From: Chrysopilus asiliformis
Taxonomy: Eukaryota > Arthropoda > Insecta > Diptera > Rhagionidae
Assembly (NCBI GenBank): GCA_964034945.1
Contig: OZ035964.1
Location: 5,096,895-5,160,894 of the forward strand
Length of the DNA: 64,000 nucleotides
Direction of reading: 5' to 3'
Under the pieces are notes generated by a model. The model was not told where the DNA came from. It searched no databases and worked only from the letters and a program-made list of their open reading frames with translations. Made by a program: the position numbers and the translations under genes. Positions 1 to 10,554 of the stretch are shown here, piece after piece. Numbering within the stretch: position 1 is the stretch's first letter; each line of letters opens with the position of its first letter.

Positions 1-120
1 GAAAAACGGAACTCGCGATATTTTGAATAGCAGCCATTTTGATGATTTGATAACTTCCGGTTAACGGATCTCCACGAAAAGTTGATAGGAGCGTCATATT
101 TGTTGAGTCTTCAAATTCCT
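1..120 (-). repeat. Fragment of interspersed repeat family C
   Basis: Read on the minus strand, this stretch contains the phrase ATCCGTTAACCGGAAGT followed by an AAAATGGC-like segment. The same phrase occurs in the copies near 5.98 kb, 7.81 kb and 36.38 kb. It is cut by the window edge. No coding sequence is seen. Confidence 0.6.
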
Positions 121-900
121 TCTAGTTTATTATAAATTTTTCGATTGCTTTTTGCTAACTTCTATCAAGATTTCTTAGTGCTAAAGCATTGAAGAAATAA
201 AATTAAGGTAAAAGAAAATCCCACTTAAATCAATAAATAAGTGAAAATGAAACAATCTTTTGAGTAAACAAATTGCAATAAGCAAAAATGTTGAAATACC
301 GAAATTTAAGTATCATATATTTAGCGTCTTCTGCCGATTAATCAGATCAAAGTTTTTTGTTTAAAAAAAAGTATTTTTTTTTCTTTTTTTTCCCTTTTTT
401 TTGACTATAATAATTCAGCCTAGCAGCTTGTGGTGGGCAATTAGTATGAAAGTTTATTTTTAGAAATAGCCATTTCACCCACCATGATTCCGATCTCATT
501 CACAATCATTTTAAGAATTTTCAACTTTTCGTTGAGATTTCTGTGTGGGTGTGTGTGTGTGTGTTTTTCTTCATTACTTTGCAATATTTTTATTTTCTGG
601 TGACGGCTTGACGGTCTGATCTCTGCAATTTTGATGCAAATCGAGAGTATTTTTATTCGTTGAAGGATATTGAAATGTTTTTAATATTTTTAGCTTGCAC
701 AGATGATTAATTAACAAAAAAAGCGAATTTTAAAAAAACAAAAATAACACTGTATAAAATTCGTTTTGACGGTACTAAACTCTATACAAAAAATCGTTAA
801 AAAAACCCTGACGAAGAGGCGAAGGGCGGCCGGATGCGGCGGTTCAAAATGCCGAAAATTAGCATGGCGCATTTTATGTACAGCCCCGAACGGAAATTGT
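121..900. other. AT-rich intergenic DNA with a GT microsatellite
   Basis: I see no gene here. The only structure is a short GT run near 545-565 and several poly-T runs. Confidence 0.6.
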
Positions 901-920
901 TAAAAATTCCAATGAAGAAA

Positions 921-1110
921 AATGCGCCGCAGACCAAATCTTTTGAAATTCACGCACCCTAGGTGGAAATTCGTCGAAAAAATGCGCCGCAAACAAACTC
1001 TTTTGAGATTCACACACACTGGGTGGAAATTCGTTATAAAAATGCGCCGCAGACCAAATCTTTTGAGATTCACGCACCCTAGGTGGAAATTCGTCGAAGA
1101 AATTCAATTT
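921..1110 (+). repeat. Three tandem copies of a 60-bp unit
   Basis: The phrase AATGCGCCGCAGACCAAATC or a close variant starts at 921, 981 and 1041, giving a 60-bp period. The units share an internal GGTGGAAATTCGT. Because 60 is a multiple of three, short frames stay open on both strands, but there is no other sign of coding. Confidence 0.9.
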
Positions 1111-1129
1111 GCAGCAACCCCACACTAGA

Positions 1130-1900
1130 GTGGAGTACTTTTTGCATATTTAGAGGTGGTTCCATTTAGCATTTGATAAATAATAGTTCTAGGATGAAAA
1201 ATCTGAAGCTTGAGTTTAGTTTCCGGAACGCCGAATCAACATACCTAAATCCGTGACTATCCTGGCTAATCCTGGGACGTGTAGTCACCCTAAAAATCAC
1301 AAAAAAAAACGCCGCCGGCGAAAATCTTCGGATGCCAAGGTCAAATACACAATATATTTGATTTATATATTTAATAAATGCCAAACACATCTAATTAAAT
1401 ATTAATAATAATCGTTTTTTATAAGTAAAACACATTGGTGCCAAAAAAAAAAAAACTTTTAAAACTGATTCATTTCAAACGTTTCGATATTTTTCGTGAA
1501 CGAAATCACACACACACACACACACACAATAGGGAAAAAATTTAAATTGGTACTGGTTAACAACAGGTGCTACATGTTTAATATTGGCTAAATTGATGAT
1601 GAAATGAAAACAATGTAAGAAATTAAATCGCTTAGCAAATTAATAAATATTTCTGACTATGCATTTCAATGTAATACAAAAATATTAATCATAAGTATGA
1701 GCGCTTTGGCCAAACAAACGAACTTTCATTTGTAATAATATTAAAATTATGAAAAAAAAACCAAACATAAATAGAGTCAGATTCACATAGCGAGGGGTAA
1801 GTGGTGAATTTAGAAAGAAACACAAAAAAATTGGGGGAAAATTGAGTTTTAACGCGTGACGTATAACACGTTATAGAACGCGTCAAATAACGGGTTAAAA
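1130..1900. other. AT-rich intergenic DNA with a CA microsatellite
   Basis: A CA run lies near 1508-1528. Nothing else recognisable is seen on either strand. Confidence 0.5.
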
Positions 1901-2830
1901 AAATGCGCTAAAGCTTTTATTTCAGAAAATGCACTAAAGTGATTTTTTGGGCGCTGTGTATCAGAAATAAAAATGAGATAAATTTTTATTTTTTTTTCAT
2001 CTCGCTTTTATTTCTGATACACAGTACCAGAAAATTATTTTTCCCCTTTTTAGTGTATTTTTTTTAAATTAAAAGCTCTTTTTTTATTTTTTTAAATTAA
2101 AATTTCGTATTTTACCACGCTTGTTTATACATTTTAGTCTTTGAATATACAGTAATCCCTCCAACTGCACGGTAGATACGTTCCACAAAAAGAGCGCGCA
2201 AACCGAAACCGCGTACTGTGAACCCTACTTTGTATGAAATTTTGGGGTTAGGAACAAGTTTTTTTAAACAAAAATTATAAAAAAACCGCGCAGCTGCGAA
2301 ATTTTTACCGTGCAGTTTGAAATTTTGGTATTAAAAACTTAACCGCGCAATTGCGAAAACGCGCAGTTAGAAACCGCGCAGTTGGAGGGATTACTGTATA
2401 TCCTTGGTGGCTCCGAGATATTTTTACAAAATTTTGAACTCCAGAATCGGATTTATAACCCCAACACCTCTGGATGAGATTTTTTCGGGGAAATTTGAGG
2501 AACAGGATAATGACGTTATCCTTAGACAACCTTCCGCTATACTTACGGACTTTTTAATGCCAAAATCGGATTCAGCGACCCCAAAAACCCCCAGATGAGA
2601 CTTTTTCCAGAAAATCTAAGGAAAAAGATAATCACGCTATCCTTACAGGACCTTCCCTTGTCTTTATAAGGACTAAGTCGTGAAGATATCGTATTGGCAT
2701 CGGACTTAAGTCAATCGGATGAGTGGAAATTGATCAAATCTAGATTGCAAGATTTGAATCTGACATACAGACCGGAAACCAGACAAACTGACAGACAGAT
2801 ACGAAAAAAAAGCTTTTTAAAAAGAACACG
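1900..2830 (-). repeat. Interspersed repeat family D, copy 1 (split by a MITE)
   Basis: This block shares a hairpin centred on TGTATCAGAAATAAAA (about 1953-2030) and stretches such as AGGATAA/TTATCCTT and GGGAAGGTCCTG with copies at about 46.22-46.56 kb and 56.16-56.90 kb, in opposite orientation. A separate TIR element at 2150-2396 interrupts it. A short CAGACAGA-type tract sits near the 2800 end. It is non-coding as far as I can see. Confidence 0.65.
2150..2396. mobile_element. Pogo/Tigger-like MITE with TA target duplication
   Basis: The ends are inverted copies: it starts CAGTAATCCCTCCAACTGC and ends with the reverse complement of almost the same bases. It is flanked on both sides by TA. 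The interior is A/T-rich with several CCGCGCAGTT-like repeats of the terminal motif and no transposase. CAGT-ended TIRs with TA duplication are typical of pogo-type Tc1/mariner elements; the assignment is by that signature only. Confidence 0.85.
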
Positions 2831-3630
2831 TTCTCAAAATTAAGAAAATTAGTTAGAGAAATTACGAAACTCTACTCCTAGTGCGGACGCCATACGATAG
2901 AAATTCAGGTTTCTCGCTTTAGTCCAGCACAAGGCATTTAAGTCTTTCGTTCAGTCATATCGAATTTGGTTGTGCATTTTGGTGCACGGTCTCCAGTAAG
3001 CGATCTCAAACAGGTATTTGCTACGAATACTATCTCTCAACACTCTTTACGGTCCATAAAACTTTTCGATGGAATGAATCGGCAAATGGATGGGACGGGA
3101 AAAGGAGAAAAGATTTTCGTGTATACCCAAATATATTGTATGATGAGTACAGCACCCACATTTTAATGCCTATCGATCTACGACAGGTAAAGCAGGTAAA
3201 GGCATAAATGCAAAATATCTAATATTCCCAGCAGATCAGTCGACGTATGATCGCTTCAATCAGAAATGAAAAAACGAACAGAGCTTGTAACCACGAAAAA
3301 AGAAAAGTGAAAATCCACGAAACGTTTTCTGTTAGTAAATTTAAGAACCATGAATTTTTTTTTACCTGGATTCCTTTTCGCACATGTGTGTGTGTGTGTG
3401 TTTGTGTCCTGAATGAAATGTTTGTGTATAATAAAACTATCGCGCCATACCTGAAGTCTTGTTACACACGCACGCGTGTCGCTTTGCCTGAAACGTGGTA
3501 CCAGATGACTATTTTAAATCATATCGTGTGCTGCAAACATGACGCTTTAAAAAAATTCACCTGCGGCACATATCTTCGGATTAATCCGTCTGCAGGAAAA
3601 TCTAATTGGGAAACCTTGCAAAATTTTGAC
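2830..3630. other. Intergenic DNA, no supported gene
   Basis: Open frames exist (for example 3247-3687 on plus), but they contain low-complexity runs, show no splice context and match nothing I recognise. A GT run lies near 3385. Confidence 0.5.
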
Positions 3631-3638
3631 CAGCCTAA

Positions 3639-3758
3639 AGCCCTATTCAGACTGACGATTTGTGATTACTATTGCGATTTCGATTGAAGCTTCTCGACCA
3701 GCTTCAAGCTTCAATCGTAATCGCAATCGTAATCGCAATCATTAGTCGGAATTGGGCC
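3639..3758. mobile_element. PIF/Harbinger-like palindromic MITE, copy 1
   Basis: The element is a near-complete inverted repeat. The left end reads AGCCCTATTCAGACTGACGA and the right end is its imperfect reverse complement, with AATCG/ATCGC repeats in the arms. TAA flanks both sides. A second copy at 43674-43830 has perfect TTA flanks. A three-base TWA duplication is the Harbinger signature. No transposase is present. Confidence 0.8.
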
Positions 3759-3769
3759 TAAGGGCGTCC

Positions 3770-4771
3770 GGTGTTTGTTAGGAGCTGTCCATGAAATACG
3801 TCACACTTTGTAGGTAGGAGAAGGTTGCGGGGAGGGGAGGAAGTGTTGGTAAGGAAGTATGTAATAGTGCTACGGCAATAAAACTGATGATAGCTTTTCT
3901 AAATGCAATTATGGTAACTTTCCATGTAAAAAAAACATTCTTATCAGCCAGACACTTGTGTCTCTACCCCTTAACGTGTTTTCTCTAATGTGGTATGAGT
4001 AAAAAATTATCGCCACCTGTGGTTTGCTGTGGTAGTTTTCGATATTTTGGTGGCAAACAATACACTGGGTGGAAACTATTAGAACTTGTTGCGTTTTGAG
4101 GTTTTGGCGATCGCTTCGCGGATCACCACTAAATCAATGACAAATTTTCGCATTATTTCGAATTTGTAAATATTTCTGAATAAGACTTTGACTCTCTTGA
4201 AAATTTCTACAAAAAATCTAAGAAATTCGACGAAATTTCGATTCGATTTCATTTGAAATATCGATCTGACGTATTTTTTTTTTCTAAACATCGAGTGACA
4301 AATGAAAAAAGGCGTGAAAAATTGAAGTTTTTATTTCTTGTTTCAATAAAAAAAAAACATAAACATACCATCCAAATATAATTAAATCAATTTTGCATGT
4401 TTTTGTTTTATTGCGATTTGAAATTTCTTGCGTGGTGCTAAAATTCAATGACATCATTTTGACATATGATCGAAAGTGAAAGCGAATCTTCGATTGTGGA
4501 GATTTTTGTTTTGATTTTTCGTCCAGTGGAGTGGAATTTTCGGTTAATTGGATGAATTTTCTTGGCTGACGGACGGAATTCACAAAGGATACGCGATTCA
4601 GCGAATTGGCAGACGTCGACGTTTCAATTTCTCCAATAAATCCAGCAACAGGTGGCCAAATTCGGGTGCGTTCATCTCAAGGGCAGACAGCGAAATCTAC
4701 CCACGGTGGGTGATTAGAAAATTCACCATTCAAAAACGACAACAGGAACAACGCCACGAAAAACGGCGACC
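3770..4771. other. Upstream region of the arrestin-domain gene
   Basis: It probably includes the promoter and 5' UTR of the gene starting at 4772. The last 250 bases are less A/T-rich and include short ATG-initiated frames (for example ATG at 4552, stopping after five codons). I see no clear TATA box or initiator that I would defend. Confidence 0.4.
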
Positions 4772-5777
4772 ATGCCAAGGAAACTACTAAAGTTCCTCAT
4801 CCTCTTTGACAACACATCGCTGCTTTATTTTCCCGGTCAGTTTCTGTCCGGTCGAGTACTGTTGGAATTGCAAGATGACACCCCGGCCCTAGGTCTGCAT
4901 TTTCATGTCGTCGGTGAGGGTGTTGTGCGGGTACGATCCGCTAGACAGGAGCGCACCTACGACAAGGAGAACTACATTGACTTCCGGATGAAATTACTTG
5001 GCGATGCCGATCAAGGACCGTCTGTCCTATCGCCCGGAATCCATAGTTTCCCGTTTAAGCTTGGCCTCCCGATTGGCCTGCCATCCACATTTCTTGGCCG
5101 TTACGGATGGATTCAGTACTACTGCAAAGCGGCGCTACGCGAACCCAATGGCCTCATCCATAAGAACCATCAGGTGTTCATCGTTATGAATCCCATCGAT
5201 TTGAATTTAGAGCAGCCTATATTAGCGGTACGTAGATGGGGCGATTCTATCAACCTTTGGGTGAAAAGTCGTTGATCGGTTGTATGTTAACAAAAAATGG
5301 CGGCTATTTAAAAATCCCGATTTTTTTTTTCTTTGGGGTTGTTCAAATGTCTGAGTGGAATTCAAGAGAATAACATTTCCCACAAATTTTACCGCCTTTT
5401 TACTATTATTCGCTATCTTTTACCGTTATCCAGATATTTTCATCAAAATGTGAAAAAAATTCGATTTTTACAAATTCCTGGCAAACTAATGGTTTTCTTT
5501 TCGGAAAAAAAAACTGTTAAAGACATTTTTAACTTTCTTATACAAAGTATAATTCATGAAGAATTTTAATCCCTTAATTTTGTCAGTCTGTCAGTCTGTC
5601 AGTCTGTCAGTCTGTCAGTCTGTCAGTCTGTCAGTCTGTCAGTCTGTCAGTCTGTCAGTCTGTCAGTCTGTCAGTCTGTCAGTCTGTCAGTCTGTCAGTC
5701 TGTCAGTCTGTCAGTCTGTCAGTCTGTCAGTCTGTCAGTCTGTCAGTCTGTCAGTCTGTCAGTCTGTCAGTCTGTCA

Positions 5778-5856
<79 letters not shown>

Positions 5857-6976
5857 AGTCTGTCTGTCTGTCAGTCTGTCAGTCTGTCTGTGTACAAGAT
5901 TTCTCAAAAACTAATAGAGCTAGAGCCATAACATTTTACAAGCATGTTTGGTCCTGAAATGAAAAGATCGTACCAGCTTTTCATGGAAATCCGTTAACCG
6001 GAAGTAACCAAAATGGCGAATTTTTAAAAATCGCAATTTGGTTTTTTGCTCCGAAACCACGCGTTTTTCGGTAGTGTTATTTATAACAAAACTTGGACAC
6101 AATAAAATTTCTTTTTTTGTTTTTCACTAGAAGTACGTATCTCAAGCCGTTATCGAGATATACCGTTTTTTTTTTTTTTGAAAAATAAGTTTTTTGGCAT
6201 GATCTGGAAAAATAACGGGTTTTGACAGGCTTTATATAAGCTAATTCTTTAATCGTCGTGTGATAGTGCGAAATTGTGCAGGGACGTGGATTTGGTATAA
6301 GAAAATCATGTGCTGTTCACATAATTGATACTTTCTATTTCAGCAACCATTCAAATGTGATGTCGAGCATAAGCTCGGTGTGGCTTGCGTTGGCGGTGGC
6401 ACCGTTAAATGTCGTGTCGCATTAGACCGTGGAGGTTATGTGCCCGGCGAGAGCATAGCGGTTACTGCGTTTGTAGCCAATGGCAGTAATGTAACAATCA
6501 AACGGACAAAAGCCGCCTTAACTGAGGTTTTTTTTTTTTGAAAATTGTTTTTTTGAAAATTGTTTTTTTGAAAAACGGTTTTGTATTTACAGACAATTGA
6601 ATACATGGCACGTGGAAAAATTGTGCAGGTGGAGAAGCGTGAATTGGCCGTTATAGCGCGTGGAAAAATTCGACCCGGTGAAAAGGACGAATGGCAAAAT
6701 GAGAGTCTCTATGTACCCCCACTACCGCCGACAAATCTTCGTGGCTGCCATTTGATTAAAATCCAATATGATGTGTTTTTCATTATTGAACCGAAATCAT
6801 TGGAAAAGCAAATCAAGCTACAATTACCGATCATGTTAGCTACATATCCGTTCCGTACAGCGAACAGTGACATCACGAATACCTGGCCAGATTCTGTACT
6901 AAAGCCTGATACACACTATCCATCAACACTTCCCATTTTTCGCCCCTGGCTGCATGATAAGCCCGACGCTAGCTAA
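4772..6976 (+). CDS. Arrestin-domain-containing (alpha-arrestin) protein
   Basis: Three exons, 4772-5227, 6344-6526 and 6593-6976, join in phase 0 to a 340-residue protein. The N-terminal arrestin fold (about residues 5-150) shows the family pattern FDN...YFPGQ...G.V..EL and an RYGWIQYYCKA-type strand. The C-terminal fold (about 153-330) has GGYVPGESI and YVPPLPPTNL followed by IKIQYDVFF, both typical of Arrestin_C. Alpha-arrestins are cytosolic adaptors for ubiquitin ligases and endocytosis. I see no PPxY ligase-binding motif in the short C-terminal tail, which is unusual for the class. The start ATG lies in GCGACCATGCC, a good context. Intron 1 (1116 bp) holds a repeat; intron 2 is only 66 bp with a weak donor followed by a T run. 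A candidate AATAAA is at 7335-7340. Which paralogue this is remains open. Confidence 0.9.
5395..6325 (+). repeat. Interspersed repeat family C copy inside arrestin intron 1
   Basis: The block contains TTCGCTATCTTTTACCGTTAT, the microsatellite at 5580-5892, then AAGATTTCTCAAAAACTA, CCGTTAACCGGAAGTAACC and, at its end, ATCATGTGCTGTTCACATAA. The same order of phrases is seen at about 36.05-36.54 kb, and parts of it at 7.69-8.29 kb and 31.04-31.21 kb. It ends about 18 bases before the 3' splice site. No transposase or reverse transcriptase is visible. Confidence 0.75.
5580..5892 (+). repeat. CAGTCTGT / CTGT microsatellite array
   Basis: An 8-bp unit CAGTCTGT (two alternating tetranucleotides) is repeated without interruption to about 5778, followed by pure CTGT and a return to mixed units. 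It is open in several frames, encoding a Leu-Ser-Val-Cys-Gln-Ser type peptide, which is a by-product of the repeat. Confidence 0.97.
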
Positions 6977-7690
6977 ATAATCAAAAGAAACCTCACAAAT
7001 GTTTGGAATGTCGGCCAATTGCGCATTTGGGGGGGTTACGAAATTTGTGACAATTAAATTTTCCAAATTTTTCACGACAACTTTTTAATCATTTTTAACT
7101 GCCGGATTTTCTTTTGCACACAAACTTTCCATTTAATTTATATACAAAATTTCGTGTGCACTGCAAATTCTGTCCCTGTTTCTTGATTTTTCCAAATTTT
7201 TAAAAGGGAAAAATGTCGCCATATTTTCAAGAAAAAAAAATTACTTGCCGAGATCATTTTGCAATATTTTCGGATCACCAAACAAAATTTAAAATAGTAC
7301 TGGCAAAAACATTTAAAAATTTCTAAACAAAAAAAATAAAACAAATTTATTATTATTATTTTAACAAAATTGATAGTAGTATTAATAATAGCAATTTGTA
7401 TGAATTAATGCGTGATTGTTTGCGGTTTGTTTATCTTTTTTTTTTAATAATAAAATCATAATTTTTACCCAAAAGATCCTAAAAATAAATTCGTTTGAGC
7501 TATTTTACGATTAAAAATCGTAAATGTAACTTTTCTAACAGAGATGTGTTTAAAAAACATTTTTTTATTGTAATTTTAATACTGTATTTTGTAAAATATA
7601 TAACAATTAGGATAAAATTTAATAGTAATAGTAATTGTTAAAAATTCTTTATATGTTGAAGTAAAAAAAAAAAATTAATAACATTTTGCG
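6977..7690. other. 3' flank of the arrestin gene
   Basis: A/T-rich sequence with candidate polyadenylation signals (AATAAA at 7335-7340 and later). No gene is seen. Confidence 0.5.
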
Positions 7691-8290
7691 TCGTTTACTT
7701 TCTTATATGTAGGTAGTATAATAAAGACTTGTCTACTTAAAATCTACTTAAGCTAGAGCTACGAAGTTTTACCGGCATGGTTGATCCTTAAATGAAACGA
7801 TCCGGTGGAAATCCGTTAACCGGAAGTTACCAGAATGGCAGCTTTTTAAAAATCGCAAATTGGTTTTTAGCAATTTCCTCGGAAACTCTGCATTTTTCAA
7901 TAGTCTTGTTTATGACAAAGGTTAAAGAAAAGAAAATTTCTTACAATTTTGTCTTTTTCTAGAACTTGATATCTCATACCTTTATCGAGATACACCGTTG
8001 TTTCGAAAAATTCCGTTTTATTGCGATATCTTGAACACTAACAGTTTTTCGACGATTTTGTCATTTGCAATTATCCGTTATCTTTTACCGTTATTGAGAT
8101 AAGAAGTGAAAAATTCGATGTTTACAAATTTCTTGCAAACTAATTTCTTGAGGTATTTCAGATTTTTTTTCAGAAAAAGGATTTAATGTTGTTTTTCAAA
8201 CTAATAGGTATTTAATTCCCCCCGATAGACCCGGTTTTTGTATGAAAAACGAACGATTTTGTTTAAGAAAATCATGTGCTGTTCACATCC
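7690..8290 (+). repeat. Interspersed repeat family C, intergenic copy
   Basis: It shares AGCTAGAGCTACGAAGTTTT, CCGTTAACCGGAAGTTACC and the end phrase AATCATGTGCTGTTCACAT with the copies in the arrestin and nausicaa introns. Here the TTATCTTTTACCGTTATTGAG block follows the CCGTTAACC block instead of preceding it, so the family is circularly permuted or tandemly organised. Confidence 0.7.
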
Positions 8291-8329
8291 GAATTTCTGT
8301 ATACCTGTTCGAACTTGGCTGGAAAACCA

Positions 8330-8850
8330 CTCAATCGATTTATACGCGGCTTTTTGCTAAACATAGCTTAGACACCTGGTAAGGTTATAGGCTATCTGCG
8401 GTTTCACTTTCTCCACCCCTCACTCTCACTCTCTCCACATCGCATCTCACCTAAACGGCTGGTCCGGCAAGTCTGAAAATCTACACGACAACTACTGATA
8501 CGTTGGTGCACAAAAACAAAACAGGCTTCCCTCTGATCCCCTTCTAATCTTCTGAACCGCTTAAGCGATTTGAATACGGGTTTCAGTACGGACAGGCGGA
8601 CTGTTAGGAAAAGTTTTCGCCCATTCAAACTACTCCCCTCCCCTCTATATGAGACGAAGCCCTTCTCCTGCTATATGCTCAATTACTCAATTGATTTTAG
8701 TTCAGTTTCCAGTGTTGGACAGACCGATCGTCAAGGAAAATTTTCGCTCACTCAAACCACTCCCCTCTACATGCTGTGAAGCCCCTCTCCTACTATCCCC
8801 TAAACTATTGTATGGATTTTCACCACATGTTGCAAAATAAATGCAAAAAC
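8330..8850 (+). repeat. Repeat family E, roughly 125-bp tandem units
   Basis: Two related units start near 8593 (GACAGGCGGACTGT) and 8718 (GACAGACCGATCGT). Each has AAAATTTTCGC-like and CTCCTRCTAT-like segments. The same vocabulary (CTCCTGCTATC, GAACC, GGAGCAATTTT) builds the arrays at 17.79-18.22 kb and, inverted, at 40.28-40.74 kb. It is non-coding. Confidence 0.6.
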
Positions 8851-9717
8851 TTAAGTATCCGGTGCTAGGGGAATTCGCCCTATTCCTTTTCTCCCAAGCA
8901 AATGGAAAAATTATTTGCGCTTTCTTGAAAACAGGGCGTCAAATCGAAAAACCAAGTTTATTATTACCCGAGCAACGCTATGGACATGCAGTTTGCCGGC
9001 TTTTTCCTACTTTCTGTTAACAAAGTTTAGTAAAAATATGTATTTTTCCCTATTTTAGGCCCCGTCCTTCCCCCCAAAAAATCGGAAGCCATCCTGGCCG
9101 TTCACGATTTATCTTCCTAGGGAATTAATATCCCTTAGCATCCTTCCTAGTTGTTGGCCCCTCCCCCTTTTTATTTAGAGAAGCCTTATCTACTTATCTC
9201 CAGAACAGTTCTTCCGCAGCGATTAGCCCGCTTTCGCATAACGAAAAAAACTGTTTCTCAACCATCGCCCGCCAAACTGAAGTTGACGTTTAGTGGCCAA
9301 ACAGTTAACCCAATAGAGGCCATCATTGTTGTGGATTTTATTTCGGTGCTATTCCATCAATTGGCCGTGTTGTCGTTCTCTAAGTTATCGAGTTCTATTA
9401 GTGACGAGATTTCACGTATGGTAAAAAGTTTCCATAATATCGTTAAAAAGTCGTCAAATGTTGGCTGATTGTGAGAAAGTAAAACAAAAAAAATGAATAA
9501 ATAATCTAAATCAGGGCTGACCAAAAGACCACGCTTTACAAACTGTCATTACTTCTCGAGGGGTGCATTTTTTAAGTGGAGTGCCAAAAGTCGATCGTAC
9601 TAGAGAGCGAAATGATTATAACTGTTTTTCGTACAAAATTTGTGTGAAAACTTTTCGATTTTGTCATTTCTCTTAGCTCTTAAAAAAACGGTAAAAAAGA
9701 ATTTAACATTTACCAAA
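8850..9717. other. Intergenic region upstream of the GMC gene
   Basis: Around 9290-9470 the sequence is less A/T-rich and open on plus, but the frame has no ATG near its start and I recognise no domain. It could be a relic exon or part of a 5' UTR. The region just before 9718 should contain the GMC promoter or UTR. Confidence 0.4.
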
Positions 9718-10521
9718 ATGCCGAATATCTTCGTGTCTATGTCGAATTCGTTATCACAAATGCTGCTTTTTATTTTGTATTCATTTCTAATAACGGGTGG
9801 AACTTTCGTCTTTCTGTTAATTTCAAAGTTTAGTGAATTTTTTTCTGCGGGACCCACGAAACTCAACTATGATTTTATTATAGGTAAGTTTTAAATGTGA
9901 AATTTTTGAAAAAAAAACCCCAATTTATAAACAAATGACGGCCATAACCATACTTTTTTAACCGTTATCTAATCATGTTTTTTTTTTCACAAATTTCATA
10001 TCTCTTAGCTACAAAATATAGCTAATTTCGCTTTTTTAAACTTCAGTTGGTACCGGTACAGGCGGATCAACCGTCCTTTCTGACATCCTCAGCGACAATG
10101 TTTTAATAATCGAAGCTGGACCGATGACAAGCGCACTGCACGATATCCCGTTTCTTACGCCGTTGTTGCAGGAAACCTACTACGATTGGTCGTACGAAAC
10201 AGAGCCGCAGGAGAATGCGTGCAGATCGTTGAATGGACAAAAATCGAAATGGGCAATGGGACGCGGCTATGGAGGCTCAAATATCCTCAACAATATGATC
10301 TACAATGAAGGACATCCAGAGGACTATCGCGGTTGGTTTAGTAATTCTGAGGATTATGACTTTTCTCGGGATATTGAGCCGTTATTTCGGTAAGTTCTTC
10401 TATTCTTTCTTTGTTTTTTTTTTTTTAATTAAAAATACGTTTTTACTTTCCTCTTCTCGAGAACGGGGGCAGATGGTAAACTTCTAATCAGTACGCAACG
10501 CGTTTCTGGCAAAATAATGCT

Positions 10522-10554
<33 letters not shown>

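Noticed and set aside
921..1128. Small gene encoding a three-fold repeated peptide
   Set aside because: The 60-bp repeat keeps frames open on both strands; no start, splice or family support.
3247..3687. 146-codon plus-strand frame
   Set aside because: It contains a GT microsatellite and runs into a MITE; no family resemblance.
4548..4790. 80-codon frame overlapping the arrestin start
   Set aside because: It begins with TTG, not ATG; the nearby ATG at 4552 is in another frame and stops after five codons.
5556..5957. 133-codon frame in arrestin intron 1
   Set aside because: It is the translated CAGTCTGT array and lies inside an intron.
9151..9468. 105-codon frame upstream of the GMC gene
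   Set aside because: It starts at TTG, has no internal early ATG, no domain and no matching splice sites. A relic exon is possible but unsupported.
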